A DNA stretch of 64,000 bases from an uncultured Eubacteriaceae bacterium (GTDB lineage Bacteria > Bacillota > Clostridia > Lachnospirales > CAG-274), in the NCBI GenBank assembly GCA_947167715.1, contig CAMVJD010000013.1:1-64000 (forward strand), in the 5' to 3' direction. Both the position numbers and the translations under genes were made by a program. Of this stretch, positions 16,288 through 25,002 are shown in pieces. The first letter of the stretch is position 1; every line of letters starts with the position of its first letter. Under the pieces are notes generated by a model, which saw nothing but the letters and a program-made list of their open reading frames with translations, had not been told where the DNA came from and did not search any database.

Positions 16288-16575
16288 CTATTCATTATCA
16301 TCAATAAAAACTATTTCGTTTGGTTTAACCAGCCCCAGCTGATCCCTTGCTATTTTTTCTATATATTCATCGGTATCACGATAATTGATTGTATTAACAA
16401 GTTCAATATTTTTAGACACTATTTTTCTTTGCTCTTTCCTGCACTGTTCAAGCTGCTGCCTTGTACTTTCAAGCACACGGTAGCGCGAATACAAGCCCAT
16501 CCCGAACACTAAAAGCAAAGTAAGTGCCAGACCGCATAACGCACCGTTAAACCACATTCTTTTCTTTGTGGACAC
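16288..16575 (-). CDS. divIC: Septum formation initiator, DivIC/FtsL family
   Basis: 95 residues with the layout of the family: a short basic cytoplasmic start, one membrane helix (LALTLLLVFGMGLYSRYRV, about 15-33), a coiled coil (LESTRQQLEQCRKEQRKI) and a C-terminal motif with EYIEKIARDQLGLVKPNEI. DivIC acts with FtsL and DivIB in the late division complex. It follows yabQ with a 20-base gap; the yabP-yabQ-divIC order is the conserved one in spore formers. Confidence 0.85.
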   Translation of the reverse strand: MSTKKRMWFNGALCGLALTLLLVFGMGLYSRYRVLESTRQQLEQCRKEQRKIVSKNIELVNTINYRDTDEYIEKIARDQLGLVKPNEIVFIDDNE

Positions 16576-16595
16576 TTTTGCACCTTCTATGTTTT

Positions 16596-17084
16596 TTAAT
16601 GCTTTTTAAATATTATGCCTACACTTTTACATATAGACCCTGATTTTATTTTGCCATACTTTATATAAAAATTCAAGTATTTTTTAACAAAATTTACAAA
16701 ATATTTAAATTTAGGCTTGACAACACGAATAACACACGCAAACGGATATGCCGCAAGCTTTAAAAACGCAGCGGCGGTATTTGCAGCGACCATCGATATT
16801 TTCAAAAAAACAGGGCTTATTACGGCATAATACACCATAGCCCCAACAGTAATGCCAAAAAACATAAAAGCGCGCATTTCACCGTAATTTATGCGAAATA
16901 CAAGCAGCATGGTGCAAACGGCACACAATACCCAAAACAAAATATCCTGAACACTTACACAAAAGGTACTTTGTCTTGCCACGCGCCTTGACGCCCTTAA
17001 TATATCGTATAAAAAGGCCGCGCAAAAGCCAAACACCGCCATAATGACCAGCTGCTTAAACTGTCCTGCCATTGTTATTACCAC
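16596..17084 (-). CDS. yabQ: Spore cortex protein YabQ
   Basis: 162 residues, a polytopic membrane protein with helices near the N-terminus (LVIMAVFGFCAAFLYDILRA) and others in the region from FWVLCAVCTML to VYYAVISPVFL, as expected for YabQ, which is needed for cortex formation and sits in the mother-cell outer forespore membrane. The GTG at 17084 is kept as the start, behind GGGCGGTGG; an internal ATG at 17072 is an alternative. It lies between yabP and divIC on one transcript. Confidence 0.82.
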   Translation of the reverse strand: MVITMAGQFKQLVIMAVFGFCAAFLYDILRASRRVARQSTFCVSVQDILFWVLCAVCTMLLVFRINYGEMRAFMFFGITVGAMVYYAVISPVFLKISMVAANTAAAFLKLAAYPFACVIRVVKPKFKYFVNFVKKYLNFYIKYGKIKSGSICKSVGIIFKKH

Positions 17085-17096
17085 AAGACCACCGCC

Positions 17097-17366
17097 CTAT
17101 TTCAGTATCTTTCCGAAAAACGATGTCTTTACGGCGCTGTGGTCATAGCTTATTTCCGTTATCTCGCCGTCCAGCATTAAAATGCCCTTTTCAAGGTCAA
17201 GCGTGGTTATATGCAGCTCACGGCCCCTTATGGTCATGGCGCCGTCTGCCGTGTCTGCCGTTACGCAATCCTCATCAAAGCACAAAACATCGGTCACGCC
17301 CGTCAAGTCTGCCCTTTTGCGCCCCTCTACCGTAATAATGTGTTTTGCTTTAGCTTCCTCTGCCAT
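17097..17366 (-). CDS. yabP: Sporulation protein YabP
   Basis: 89 residues, beta-rich, with the YabP/YqfC family features: RKRADLTGVTDVLCFDE, GAMTIRGRELHITTLDLEKGILMLDGEI. It is a mother-cell sporulation protein linked with YabQ in spore-envelope assembly. It is followed 12 bases later by yabQ. In Bacillus the pair is controlled by sigma-E; a sigma-E promoter was not identified here. Confidence 0.87.
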   Translation of the reverse strand: MAEEAKAKHIITVEGRKRADLTGVTDVLCFDEDCVTADTADGAMTIRGRELHITTLDLEKGILMLDGEITEISYDHSAVKTSFFGKILK

Positions 17367-17422
17367 TTTACCGCCCCGAATGATTTTTTTATATTATATT
17401 CGGGCAGAAAAAGTTTTATGCA

Positions 17423-17662
17423 TCAAAGCACCCTGTACATGGACTGCGCATCGTCCTTTCTTACCGTTTCCTTAACGTCAAGCACCTCTACCCTTGTAGT
17501 GTTGGTGCCAAATGCAATTTCTATCACATCGCCCGCCTTAACGTCAAGCGATGCCTTTGCGGGCTTGCCGTTTACGCTTACCCTGCCGCTGTCACACGCC
17601 TCGTTTGCCACGGTGCGTCTTTTTATTATGCGGCTTACCTTTAAATATTTGTCTAAACGCAT
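17423..17662 (-). CDS. rqcP: S4-domain RNA-binding protein RqcP (YabO/Hsp15-like)
   Basis: 79 residues, a single S4 domain: MRLDKYLKVSRIIKRRTVANEACDSGRV-type start and VNGKPAKASLDVKAGDVIEIAFG. RqcP works with RqcH on obstructed 50S subunits to add alanine tails in ribosome-associated quality control. It lies upstream of yabP, as it does in Bacillus (yabO-yabP-yabQ-divIC), which supports the name. Confidence 0.87.
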   Translation of the reverse strand: MRLDKYLKVSRIIKRRTVANEACDSGRVSVNGKPAKASLDVKAGDVIEIAFGTNTTRVEVLDVKETVRKDDAQSMYRVL

Positions 17663-17688
17663 ATTTTCCCTCCCGAAAATAAAAAAAT

Positions 17689-17711
17689 CGGGGGCAAATG
17701 TACTGCCCCCG
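17689..17711 (-). terminator. Terminator of hup
   Basis: An 8-bp perfect stem (CGGGGGCA with TGCCCCCG) followed on the minus strand by ATTTTTTTATT. It separates hup from rqcP. Confidence 0.9.
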
Positions 17712-17729
17712 TAATAACCCTAAAAAGAA

Positions 17730-18005
17730 TTATTTGTTTACAGCATCCTTGAATGCCTTGCCTGCCTTAAACTTAGGTGACTTTGAAGCAGGGATAGGCA
17801 TAGGCTTCTTTGTCTGAGGATTAACGCCCTCTCTTGCAGCGTTTTCCTTAACAGAGAATGTACCAAAGCCAACAAGTCTTACGTCGCCGCCCTTTGCAAG
17901 TTCTTCTGTAACAGCATCTTCAAAAGCCTTTAAAGCCTTCTCGGCCTCTACCTTCTTTAACTGTGCCTTTTCTGCGATCTTTGCAACTAATTCTGTCTTG
18001 TTCAT
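17730..18005 (-). CDS. hup: DNA-binding protein HU
   Basis: 91 residues, typical HU: MNKTELVAKIAEKAQLKKVEAEKAL, GDVRLVGFGTFSVKENAAREGVNPQT and the terminal KSPKFKAGKAFKDAVNK. It is a nucleoid-associated protein that bends DNA as a dimer. AAGGAGG before the ATG is strong, and a strong terminator follows, as expected for a highly expressed gene. It lies 64 bases downstream of mazG. Confidence 0.96.
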   Translation of the reverse strand: MNKTELVAKIAEKAQLKKVEAEKALKAFEDAVTEELAKGGDVRLVGFGTFSVKENAAREGVNPQTKKPMPIPASKSPKFKAGKAFKDAVNK

Positions 18006-18069
18006 TTTTTTTCCTCCTTGATTTTTGTTTTTACGGAAAATTGATCCGTTTTTGTTTTGAGCCGAAGCC

Positions 18070-18813
18070 CTATAGTGATCTTATAAATATATCCGCATCC
18101 TCAAGCCCCGTATCCTCAATAGACTTTCCAGCGGCTGCCGACATATTATCAAAGTCCTCAATTCTATTTATATACGTTTCTAACGCATTTGTCAAGGAAA
18201 ATTCGGCATTTATTTCAAAAAAATTTGAAATATTTGAAATTTGCATCAACAATTTGCCAATTAATTCCATTTTTATGGCCGAATTCTCATTTTTTGACTG
18301 TTTGAGATTTTTTAAACATTTCTCCGCATCAGCAAAAGCGCAGTCAATATTTCCCGCTTTGGTACGCCTGCTTTTTTTAATGACCTTTTGTGCCCTTACC
18401 AAAGACGGCAAAGCCTTTGCGACCGAACGCATGGCATCGGAACGGGTCTCAAGACCCTTTTCGCGTTTTTTTATCTCCTCCCACCTGTCAACAAGGTCTT
18501 CCGCGCGCTCATTGCCAAAAATGTGCGGATGTCTCGATATCATTTTGTCGGATATGCCGTTTATGGTATCATCAAGGGTAAATTTGCCCTCCCCTTGGGC
18601 AAGCAGGCTATGAAAAACCACCTGTAAAAGCACGTCGCCAAGCTCTTCCTTAAGGTTTTCATCGTTTTTTTCATTTATGGCATCTATTACCTCGTAGCAC
18701 TCCTCCAACAGGCAGGGTCTTAAGCTTTCATGTGTCTGCGCCCTGTCCCAGGGGCAGCCGTTTTCGGACAAAAGCGTCCGCATTATCCCCACAAGGCGGT
18801 CAAAGCTGTCCAT
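18070..18813 (-). CDS. mazG: Nucleoside triphosphate pyrophosphohydrolase MazG
   Basis: 247 residues. The first MazG domain is clear: GCPWDRAQTHESLRPCLLEECYEVIDAI with the metal-binding EExxE type motif, then LKEELGDVLLQVVFHS and the second-half RHPHIFG motif. It hydrolyses non-canonical NTPs. The second, C-terminal domain has diverged and lacks the usual duplicated GNLLFALVN-type motif. Its ATG shares one base with the TAA of the lipoprotein gene upstream (TAATG), so translation is coupled. Confidence 0.88.
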   Translation of the reverse strand: MDSFDRLVGIMRTLLSENGCPWDRAQTHESLRPCLLEECYEVIDAINEKNDENLKEELGDVLLQVVFHSLLAQGEGKFTLDDTINGISDKMISRHPHIFGNERAEDLVDRWEEIKKREKGLETRSDAMRSVAKALPSLVRAQKVIKKSRRTKAGNIDCAFADAEKCLKNLKQSKNENSAIKMELIGKLLMQISNISNFFEINAEFSLTNALETYINRIEDFDNMSAAAGKSIEDTGLEDADIFIRSL

Positions 18814-19838
18814 TATTTAAATACCTCCGCCTTTTCATAGCCAAGCTTTTGTGCCTTTTCATAAAGTGACGCCTTTATATCCTGCATGGTATAGGTGTTG
18901 TTTTCGGTAACGCCGTCCTTTTCGACCGCCTCTTTAAGATAGCTCAATTCCACGCCGACACCCAGCACATCTATATATGCAAGGTCGTCTATCTCTCCGG
19001 CGGCCTGCTTTGCCGATGCAAATTCCTGCAGCGCCATATAATCATCTATCAATTTTTGAATATTTTGGGGTATTTCGGCCTGCTTGGTGCTTTGCGCACT
19101 ATTTTCCTCCGTCGCCGTTGCGGCCTCCGTTTCGGGCTCTATCTCGCTTTTTTCCGACTGCTTTATGTCCGTACCCTCCTTGCCCCTTGGGGTCTCCTCG
19201 GCTCCTTCGGTGTCGTCCGTACCGACAAGCCTGTCGATAAGCGAATTATCCGCACCCGCCTTGGATGCAAGCGCAGTCAGCCTTGAACGCATCTCCGCTA
19301 TTTTTGCCTTAAATTCATCGTTGTATTTAAGGTCGGTCTCGGCATTGTACTTATCCACCTGCTTTTGCAGCACGATAAATTCGTCATAGTCCTCCTGCGT
19401 TATTTTTCCCGACTCCAGAGCGCGCTTCATCAATCCGCCCTGCTCCTTTACGGCAAACTGCAAAACTATAAGCTCCTGCATAAGCTTTTCGTCGTTTTCG
19501 CCGTTTATTTCGTCAAGCCTCTTTTTGCAGGCAGCAAAATCACCCTCAAGCTTTGTCACCATTTCCTCCAGCTTGTCCGCCGAAGCGCCGGACTTTTCTG
19601 CATAGCTCATACACTCGTCCGCATCGGTATCTATCGCCATAAACTCATTGTAAAATTCATCGTCTATAAGTCCTGTTTCGTGCATATCCTCCAGCTTGCC
19701 GTACATAGATGCAAGCTCGGTGTCAACGCTTGTCACACGGGTCTTAAGGTCGTCTATTTTTTTAATATCCTCTTCGCTTTTGCCGCAGCCCGAAAGCATC
19801 AGGACAGCAAGCAAAACCGCAGTTATCTTTTTTTTCAT
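18813..19838 (-). CDS. Predicted lipoprotein with long coiled coils
   Basis: 341 residues. Lipoprotein signal peptide with lipobox LSGC (Cys18), then mostly helical, acidic sequence with heptad-like repeats (DDLKTRVTSVDTELASMYGKLE, and a second similar block from about 125-190), a Glu/Thr-rich linker (about 212-250) and a final helical domain. It should be anchored to the outer face of the membrane. The ATG overlaps the pyrD stop by four bases (ATGA) and its stop overlaps the mazG start. No function is recognised; a wall or spacer role is a guess from the coiled coils. Confidence 0.75.
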   Translation of the reverse strand: MKKKITAVLLAVLMLSGCGKSEEDIKKIDDLKTRVTSVDTELASMYGKLEDMHETGLIDDEFYNEFMAIDTDADECMSYAEKSGASADKLEEMVTKLEGDFAACKKRLDEINGENDEKLMQELIVLQFAVKEQGGLMKRALESGKITQEDYDEFIVLQKQVDKYNAETDLKYNDEFKAKIAEMRSRLTALASKAGADNSLIDRLVGTDDTEGAEETPRGKEGTDIKQSEKSEIEPETEAATATEENSAQSTKQAEIPQNIQKLIDDYMALQEFASAKQAAGEIDDLAYIDVLGVGVELSYLKEAVEKDGVTENNTYTMQDIKASLYEKAQKLGYEKAEVFK

Positions 19839-20740
19839 TCTATTATTCCCCTTATCTCGTCAAGGCTTGAAACGCCGTATTTTTTCATATACTCCTCAAT
19901 GCCCTCCACGGTCTTTACCGAAGCATACGGGTCAATAAAGTTTGCCGTACCCAGCGAAACGCCTGTTGCGCCCGCCATAATAAATTCAAGCGCATCCTCG
20001 GCATTTGAAATACCGCCCATACCTATAACGGGCACATCCACCGCCTTGCAGACCTGATATACCATACGCACCGCCACGGGCTTTACCGCAGGGCCGCTCA
20101 TACCGCCTATTTTACGCTGTAAAACGGGCTTTCTGCGGTATATATCTATTTTCATACCAGTAAGAGTGTTTATAAGGCTCAGCGCATCCGCACCACCCGA
20201 AACGGCAGCCTTTGCTATTTCGGTAATATCGGTGACATTGGGCGTAAGCTTAACTATAAGCGGCTTGTCGGCCAGCTTTTTAACAGCCTTTACCACATTC
20301 TCTGCCATTTTGGGGTCGGTGCCGAAGCTCATACCGCCCTCGCTGACATTGGGACAGCTTATATTAAGCTCCAGCATATCAATATCCTGTCCCTGCAATT
20401 TTCTTACAACATTTTCGTACTCCTCAACGGAATGTCCGCAGACATTTACTATTATTTTGGTATCAAACCGCCTTAAAAACGGAATATCGTTTTCAATAAA
20501 CCAGTCAACGCCCGGATTTTGCAGTCCGACGCTGTTAAGCATACCGCCGTAGACCTCGGCGATACGGGGTGCGGGATTGCCCTTCCACGGCACAGCCGCC
20601 ACGCCCTTTACAACTACCGCGCCAAGTCTGCTTAAATCAATAAAATCCGAAAATTCTTTTCCGCTGCCAAAGGTGCCCGAGGCAGTCATAACGGGGTTTT
20701 TAAGCTCCACACCGCAGATATTTACTCTTGTATCTATCAT
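19835..20740 (-). CDS. pyrD: Dihydroorotate dehydrogenase B, catalytic subunit
   Basis: 301 residues of the class 1B family: GVELKNPVMTASGTFGSG near the N-terminus, ELNISCPNVSEGG with the active-site Cys region, and IGMGGISNAEDALEFIMAGA for FMN phosphate binding. It oxidises dihydroorotate to orotate, passing electrons through PyrK to NAD. The frame can extend to a GTG at 20749, but the ATG at 20740 overlaps the pyrK stop as ATGA and has AGGAGG at 10 bases, so it is preferred. Confidence 0.95.
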   Translation of the reverse strand: MIDTRVNICGVELKNPVMTASGTFGSGKEFSDFIDLSRLGAVVVKGVAAVPWKGNPAPRIAEVYGGMLNSVGLQNPGVDWFIENDIPFLRRFDTKIIVNVCGHSVEEYENVVRKLQGQDIDMLELNISCPNVSEGGMSFGTDPKMAENVVKAVKKLADKPLIVKLTPNVTDITEIAKAAVSGGADALSLINTLTGMKIDIYRRKPVLQRKIGGMSGPAVKPVAVRMVYQVCKAVDVPVIGMGGISNAEDALEFIMAGATGVSLGTANFIDPYASVKTVEGIEEYMKKYGVSSLDEIRGIIE

Positions 20741-21507
20741 TCCCAGCACACCTCCTTTGAGTCAAATACGGGGCCGTCCTTGCAGACCTTTTTATATGTC
20801 CAGCCGTCCGCCGACGTTTCATCCTTTATTTTAACAACACAGCCCACACACGCGCCTATGCCGCAGGCCATCCTCTCCTCCATAGATACCTGCAGGGGCA
20901 TATTTTTTTCCTCACAGTATATCGAAAGAAATTTTAACATAATTTTGGGACCGCAGGAATAAACCGTGTCTGCCGTCAAAGACTCGGCCTTTATAAGGTC
21001 TACAACATTGCCCTTAAAGCCGACCGAGCCGTCATCGGTAGCGATATGCACCCTTGCGCCGAGCTTTTCAAATTCATCGCTTAAAAAGCTGCCGCTGCGA
21101 AAGCCCAATACAACGGTAACATCATTTCCTGCCGCAATAAGCCTTTTTGCCGTTTCCAAAAGGGGCGGAACGCCTATGCCGCCGCCCACCAGCAGCGCCG
21201 AGCCCGGCTTAAGCTCGTAGCCGTTGCCGCAGGTACCCAAAATGCGTACCTTATCACCGCTTTTCAAATTTGAAAAAAGCGCCGTGCCCTTGCCTACCAC
21301 CTGAAAAACAATGCGCAGCGTATCCGCACCCGCCTCGCATATGCTTATTGGCCTTGAAAGCAGGTTTGCGCCGTTGTCGGGATATATCTCTATAAACTGC
21401 CCCGCCCTTGCAAGCGGTGCGATATCGGGACATTTAAGCGTAATATCAAATATTCCCTCCGTCAATTTATTGTTTGACAGCACCAACGCCGTTTCCGTTT
21501 TTTTCAT
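20737..21507 (-). CDS. pyrK: Dihydroorotate dehydrogenase B, electron-transfer subunit
   Basis: 256 residues. The FAD-binding region is visible (RPISICEAG, then GIGVPPLLETAKRL for NAD), and the C-terminus has the [2Fe-2S] cysteine cluster CGIGACVGCVV with a fourth Cys in YKKVCKDGPVF. It carries electrons from PyrD to NAD. The ATG at 21507 follows AGAGGAAG; the upstream extension to 21603 has no protein character. First gene of the operon pyrK-pyrD-lipoprotein-mazG. No PyrR-type attenuator was seen in its short leader. Confidence 0.94.
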   Translation of the reverse strand: MKKTETALVLSNNKLTEGIFDITLKCPDIAPLARAGQFIEIYPDNGANLLSRPISICEAGADTLRIVFQVVGKGTALFSNLKSGDKVRILGTCGNGYELKPGSALLVGGGIGVPPLLETAKRLIAAGNDVTVVLGFRSGSFLSDEFEKLGARVHIATDDGSVGFKGNVVDLIKAESLTADTVYSCGPKIMLKFLSIYCEEKNMPLQVSMEERMACGIGACVGCVVKIKDETSADGWTYKKVCKDGPVFDSKEVCWE

Positions 21508-21547
21508 ATAAACACTTCCTCTCGTGTGAAATACAAAAGTTTTTATA

Positions 21548-21576
21548 AGTATATCATAAAGCGAACGGTTTGTAAA
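21548..21576 (-). promoter_or_regulatory. Sigma-A promoter of the pyrK operon
   Basis: TTTACA (21571-21576) and TATACT (21548-21553) on the minus strand with a 17-base spacer, giving a leader of about 35 bases. Confidence 0.6.
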
Positions 21577-21633
21577 TATAAACCCTATTTTGAGTTTCCC
21601 CATTTTTAATAAAATACTCCTGCGTTACGTTTT

Positions 21634-21703
21634 TTATTAACGGCAAGCCCCGCAAATAATTTCGGCGGCAGAGGTTGAGCCTGTACGCTCTTGCCGTTAT
21701 TAA
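21634..21703. repeat. Dispersed dyad repeat, copy 2
   Basis: Arms TTAACGGCAAG (21637-21647) and CTTGCCGTTATTAA (21690-21703) enclose a core beginning CGCAAAT at 21,651 with TTTCGGCG, GGTTGAGC and TGTACGC blocks. The core matches the copy at 35,149-35,192 at most positions over 45 bases and shares arms with the copy at 10,383. It lies in the divergent gap between pyrK and the dockerin protein gene, outside both promoters. Confidence 0.55.
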
Positions 21704-21749
21704 CAAACCGGCTCAAAAAAAATAAGGAAATTCAATATAAGGTGGGCTA

Positions 21750-21778
21750 TTTACAATTACTTTGTTTTGTGGTATAGT
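21750..21778 (+). promoter_or_regulatory. Sigma-A promoter of the dockerin protein gene
   Basis: TTTACA (21750-21755) and TATAGT (21773-21778) with a 17-base spacer. The leader is about 40 bases. Confidence 0.6.
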
Positions 21779-21823
21779 TTTTATATAAAGAATACGGAAA
21801 TTATGAAGATCGGAGATGAAAAT

Positions 21824-24800
21824 ATGAAAAAACACAGACTAACAGCAGTTATACTGGCGGTATGTATGCTTTTTTCGGCTATGCCGAATACCGCAGCTGC
21901 CGACGAAATTTCACCCATAACCAATGTGAAAATGTGCAAAAGCTGGGATCTTGTGCGTTCGCGCTACATTACCTACACTATAAACGGTATGGAGTGCGAC
22001 AGCCGTGAAATGGGCACATCCTTTAATCTTAACGCCTACAATCTTATGACTGAAAGCGACAAGGCAAGTGTTGCAAAATGGATGGTCAATGCGGGCTACA
22101 GCGGACGTGTGCGCCAGTTCGGAGAAAGCGGCGCAGAGGTGCTTATGGACAAATATAACACCGATACGGGCTGGAAGGCGCTTTGGGAGCAATTTAAAAA
22201 GAACATAGAAACAAGCTACTGCAACGAGCTTATCCCCTATTATGGCGACCCGAGCATAAGTCCCTCCAAAAACTATTCGACAACGCTTGACGAGCTTTTG
22301 GAATTTCCCGAGGAAACGGATGCCTACAAGATCTTGCACGATAATAAATATTACTATTCCTTTGAGGCAAGGGAATTTATAGCGGAGCGCGATGCCATAG
22401 AGCTGCTTATGCAGGACGGCCGCGAATGCTACAAGATACTTGCGGGTTCCATGCTTTCGGCAACACAGGCAGCGGTAAAGGGCTCGTCCAAGGAGCTTAT
22501 TTCCCTTATCTGCGATAAGGCGCTGGTTCCCGCCATTACTCCGACCTCATCCATAAGCAGCACCGCAAAGGATATTTTTTCGGCGGGTCTTGAACTTACG
22601 GACAGGATAACGGGCTACAGCGGCCAGCTTCAGGATGCCGTGATAGGCAAAATGACGGACGGCGCGGCGGCAAAAAGCCAGATAACTTATTTCAAGCAGA
22701 TAGCCGATGCCAACAGAGACCTGGCAAGGTATTACTATGAACAATCGCTTGCGCTGCACAATAAAATGCTCAGCGATGCCCACGATATAGTCGAGGCGGT
22801 AGATAAGGCAGAGGCACACAGGGTAGAAAACGGCCGTGACGGCGAGGTCGAGCAGGAAAGCAAGAAAAACGAGGAGCATACCGCATCCGTTAGCGCCCGT
22901 TACTCAAATGTCGGCACAAATACAGGCGCTTTTTCGGGCATAGACAAGGATAATTACGATGCACAGGTAAGGGCGCGTGAAAATTTAAGCAAAAGCATAC
23001 AAAGCTGGGCGGACAAAAAAGTTGCGCAGGCCGAGCCTATTTTAAAGGCTGCGGGCTTTTGCCCCGTGACCTCGCAGGAGGAAAGAGACAGCGTGGACAC
23101 GGAACAGTATGTCGGTACTTATGTTGTGGGTGAGGCAGACGGCAAGCGCACAATAAACAATGCCATGCTTCTGGATCCGCCCGAGTCCGATGCGCTGGAT
23201 GCGCTTGACATAAACCCAAGCAGCGGCTACTCCAGCTCGGCCTTTGAAAGGTTCTATACAGCCGATGGTATTGCGGAGCTTGAAATAGAAAAGAACAGGC
23301 TTGTGGATTTCTATGAACGCCGCATTGCCGCGCTCAACTACCTGCAAACGCAGTATGAGACCTTTGAAAACGACTTTATCAGCGAGGAGATCGCGCTTAT
23401 CGCAAAGGGCAAGGGCTTTGACAAATATTTTGATACAAACTATTGCTATAAATATATTACATACCATTATATAACCACCAACGATACCTCCCGTGCCACA
23501 TGGGCTGAAAGCTGCCTTTCGTTCTATAAAAATACGATATGGTCGGCCGAGGATTCCATAAACGATATAAACAGAAATTTCCAATGGTATCGGGAGAAGT
23601 ACCAAGCCAAGGCTGACCGTGACAAGCAGTACGCGGACTACACCAAGGATATGGGCAAGGAAATGCTGGAATTTTGGGAAAAGTACGGCAGCGCTGCGGC
23701 CAAGGAGCAGGACCTTTTGAATAAAGGTATGCCCGGCTATGTTTACGGCGATACGGTCAAGCTGTATGCGGACGATGACGGGGCATTTGACCCCGCTGCG
23801 GCAAGCCCCGCTCAATATAAGGCAGAGGCAAAAAATCTGGCTGCGGCCTACGACAAATATACCAAATACGATGCGGAGCTTGAACAGGCGGAAGCAGCTT
23901 TCCGCTCCGCTTATGCGCAGGTAAACAGATGGAGCCTTAAACACGGCGACTCACCCGTGTTCGGCGATGATCACGAGGCTGTTTCACAGGTCTGCAATGA
24001 ATATTTGGACGTAAAATACCACGGCGATTACGATATAACGGCGGAGCAGACGGCAAACGCAGAAAAAACGCGAAAGCTCTGGCAGGATTTTGACGGCATG
24101 AGCCCGCAGAATGTTTCGCTTAAAAACGATGTTGAAACCATAAAAAGCCGTGTGGGCTCCTATAAGCGCCAGATAAAAATGGGATTTATGACCCAAAACG
24201 GCTATGACTATTTAAAAAATTTCTATAACGAAAAATGCGATCATGTCGAAAAAAATACAAATATGGGGCCTTATATGGTCTCCGACGACTGCAAAGAAAC
24301 CACAGACCTGCGTGGTATGCTGAACGCCGCATTTGACGAGTTAAAGACCGTACTTGACGACCCGTCGTCATACGAGCCCGTAAACTCCATATCAAAGGCG
24401 AAGGAGTCCACAAGCGGTGTGGATGCCATGCTTGACAGCGGTGCATCGGTGCAGCTTGGTGTCGTTATATCTCCCGCAAATGCTACGGATCAAAGGATAA
24501 ACTGGACAAGCTCCGACCCGTCTGTTGCGGTTGTGGATGAAAACGGTGTCGTTACCGCAATATCAAGCGGTACGGCGGTGATACGCGCAGAGGCCGCAGA
24601 CTGCACAAAATCAAATACGGCCTCCTATTCTGGCATATCCTGCGATATTTATACCTGTGATGCACGCTATGCGGCAGAATTTAACATAACCGTAGACGGC
24701 GGCGTCACCTACATTTACGGTGATGCTACCGCGGACGGCCTGCTGGCGGCAGACGATGCCTCGGCTGTGCTTCAGAAGGTACTTGTAGACAAGTATGTTA

Positions 24801-24940
24801 TGCCGATAGAGGAAAAGACCGACAACTGGATGAAATATGTCGATGCTACCGCGGATAATTTACTGGCTGCGGACGATGCGGCGGCAATACTTCAAAAGGT
24901 ACTCACGGACAGCTATACCATGCCGTGCGAGAAAAAATAA
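21824..24940 (+). CDS. Large secreted helical protein with Ig-like and dockerin domains
   Basis: 1,038 residues. Signal peptide (1-26, ending NTAAADE), then about 830 residues of mostly helical, acidic sequence without a recognised domain; a bacterial Ig-like (BIG2) domain near 860-945 (INWTSSDPSVAVVDENGVV, SGTAVIRAEA); and a C-terminal type I dockerin, about the last 75 residues, with its two calcium-loop repeats GDATADGLLAADDASAVLQ and VDATADNLLAADDAAAILQ. Dockerins attach proteins to cohesins, normally in cellulosomes, but no glycoside hydrolase domain is visible here. The ATG at 21824 follows GGAGATGA and begins the signal peptide. Function of the main body is unknown. Confidence 0.85.
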   Translation: MKKHRLTAVILAVCMLFSAMPNTAAADEISPITNVKMCKSWDLVRSRYITYTINGMECDSREMGTSFNLNAYNLMTESDKASVAKWMVNAGYSGRVRQFGESGAEVLMDKYNTDTGWKALWEQFKKNIETSYCNELIPYYGDPSISPSKNYSTTLDELLEFPEETDAYKILHDNKYYYSFEAREFIAERDAIELLMQDGRECYKILAGSMLSATQAAVKGSSKELISLICDKALVPAITPTSSISSTAKDIFSAGLELTDRITGYSGQLQDAVIGKMTDGAAAKSQITYFKQIADANRDLARYYYEQSLALHNKMLSDAHDIVEAVDKAEAHRVENGRDGEVEQESKKNEEHTASVSARYSNVGTNTGAFSGIDKDNYDAQVRARENLSKSIQSWADKKVAQAEPILKAAGFCPVTSQEERDSVDTEQYVGTYVVGEADGKRTINNAMLLDPPESDALDALDINPSSGYSSSAFERFYTADGIAELEIEKNRLVDFYERRIAALNYLQTQYETFENDFISEEIALIAKGKGFDKYFDTNYCYKYITYHYITTNDTSRATWAESCLSFYKNTIWSAEDSINDINRNFQWYREKYQAKADRDKQYADYTKDMGKEMLEFWEKYGSAAAKEQDLLNKGMPGYVYGDTVKLYADDDGAFDPAAASPAQYKAEAKNLAAAYDKYTKYDAELEQAEAAFRSAYAQVNRWSLKHGDSPVFGDDHEAVSQVCNEYLDVKYHGDYDITAEQTANAEKTRKLWQDFDGMSPQNVSLKNDVETIKSRVGSYKRQIKMGFMTQNGYDYLKNFYNEKCDHVEKNTNMGPYMVSDDCKETTDLRGMLNAAFDELKTVLDDPSSYEPVNSISKAKESTSGVDAMLDSGASVQLGVVISPANATDQRINWTSSDPSVAVVDENGVVTAISSGTAVIRAEAADCTKSNTASYSGISCDIYTCDARYAAEFNITVDGGVTYIYGDATADGLLAADDASAVLQKVLVDKYVMPIEEKTDNWMKYVDATADNLLAADDAAAILQKVLTDSYTMPCEKK

Positions 24941-25002
24941 AACACAAACGGAGTGAGCCCGCAACGGCTTTCTCCGTTCCCAAGGAAAAAGAGGAATAAT
25001 TT

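Noticed and set aside
24947..24978. Hairpin AACGGAG/CTCCGTT between the dockerin gene and mnmG as a terminator
   Set aside because: There is no T-run after it, so it is not listed as a terminator.
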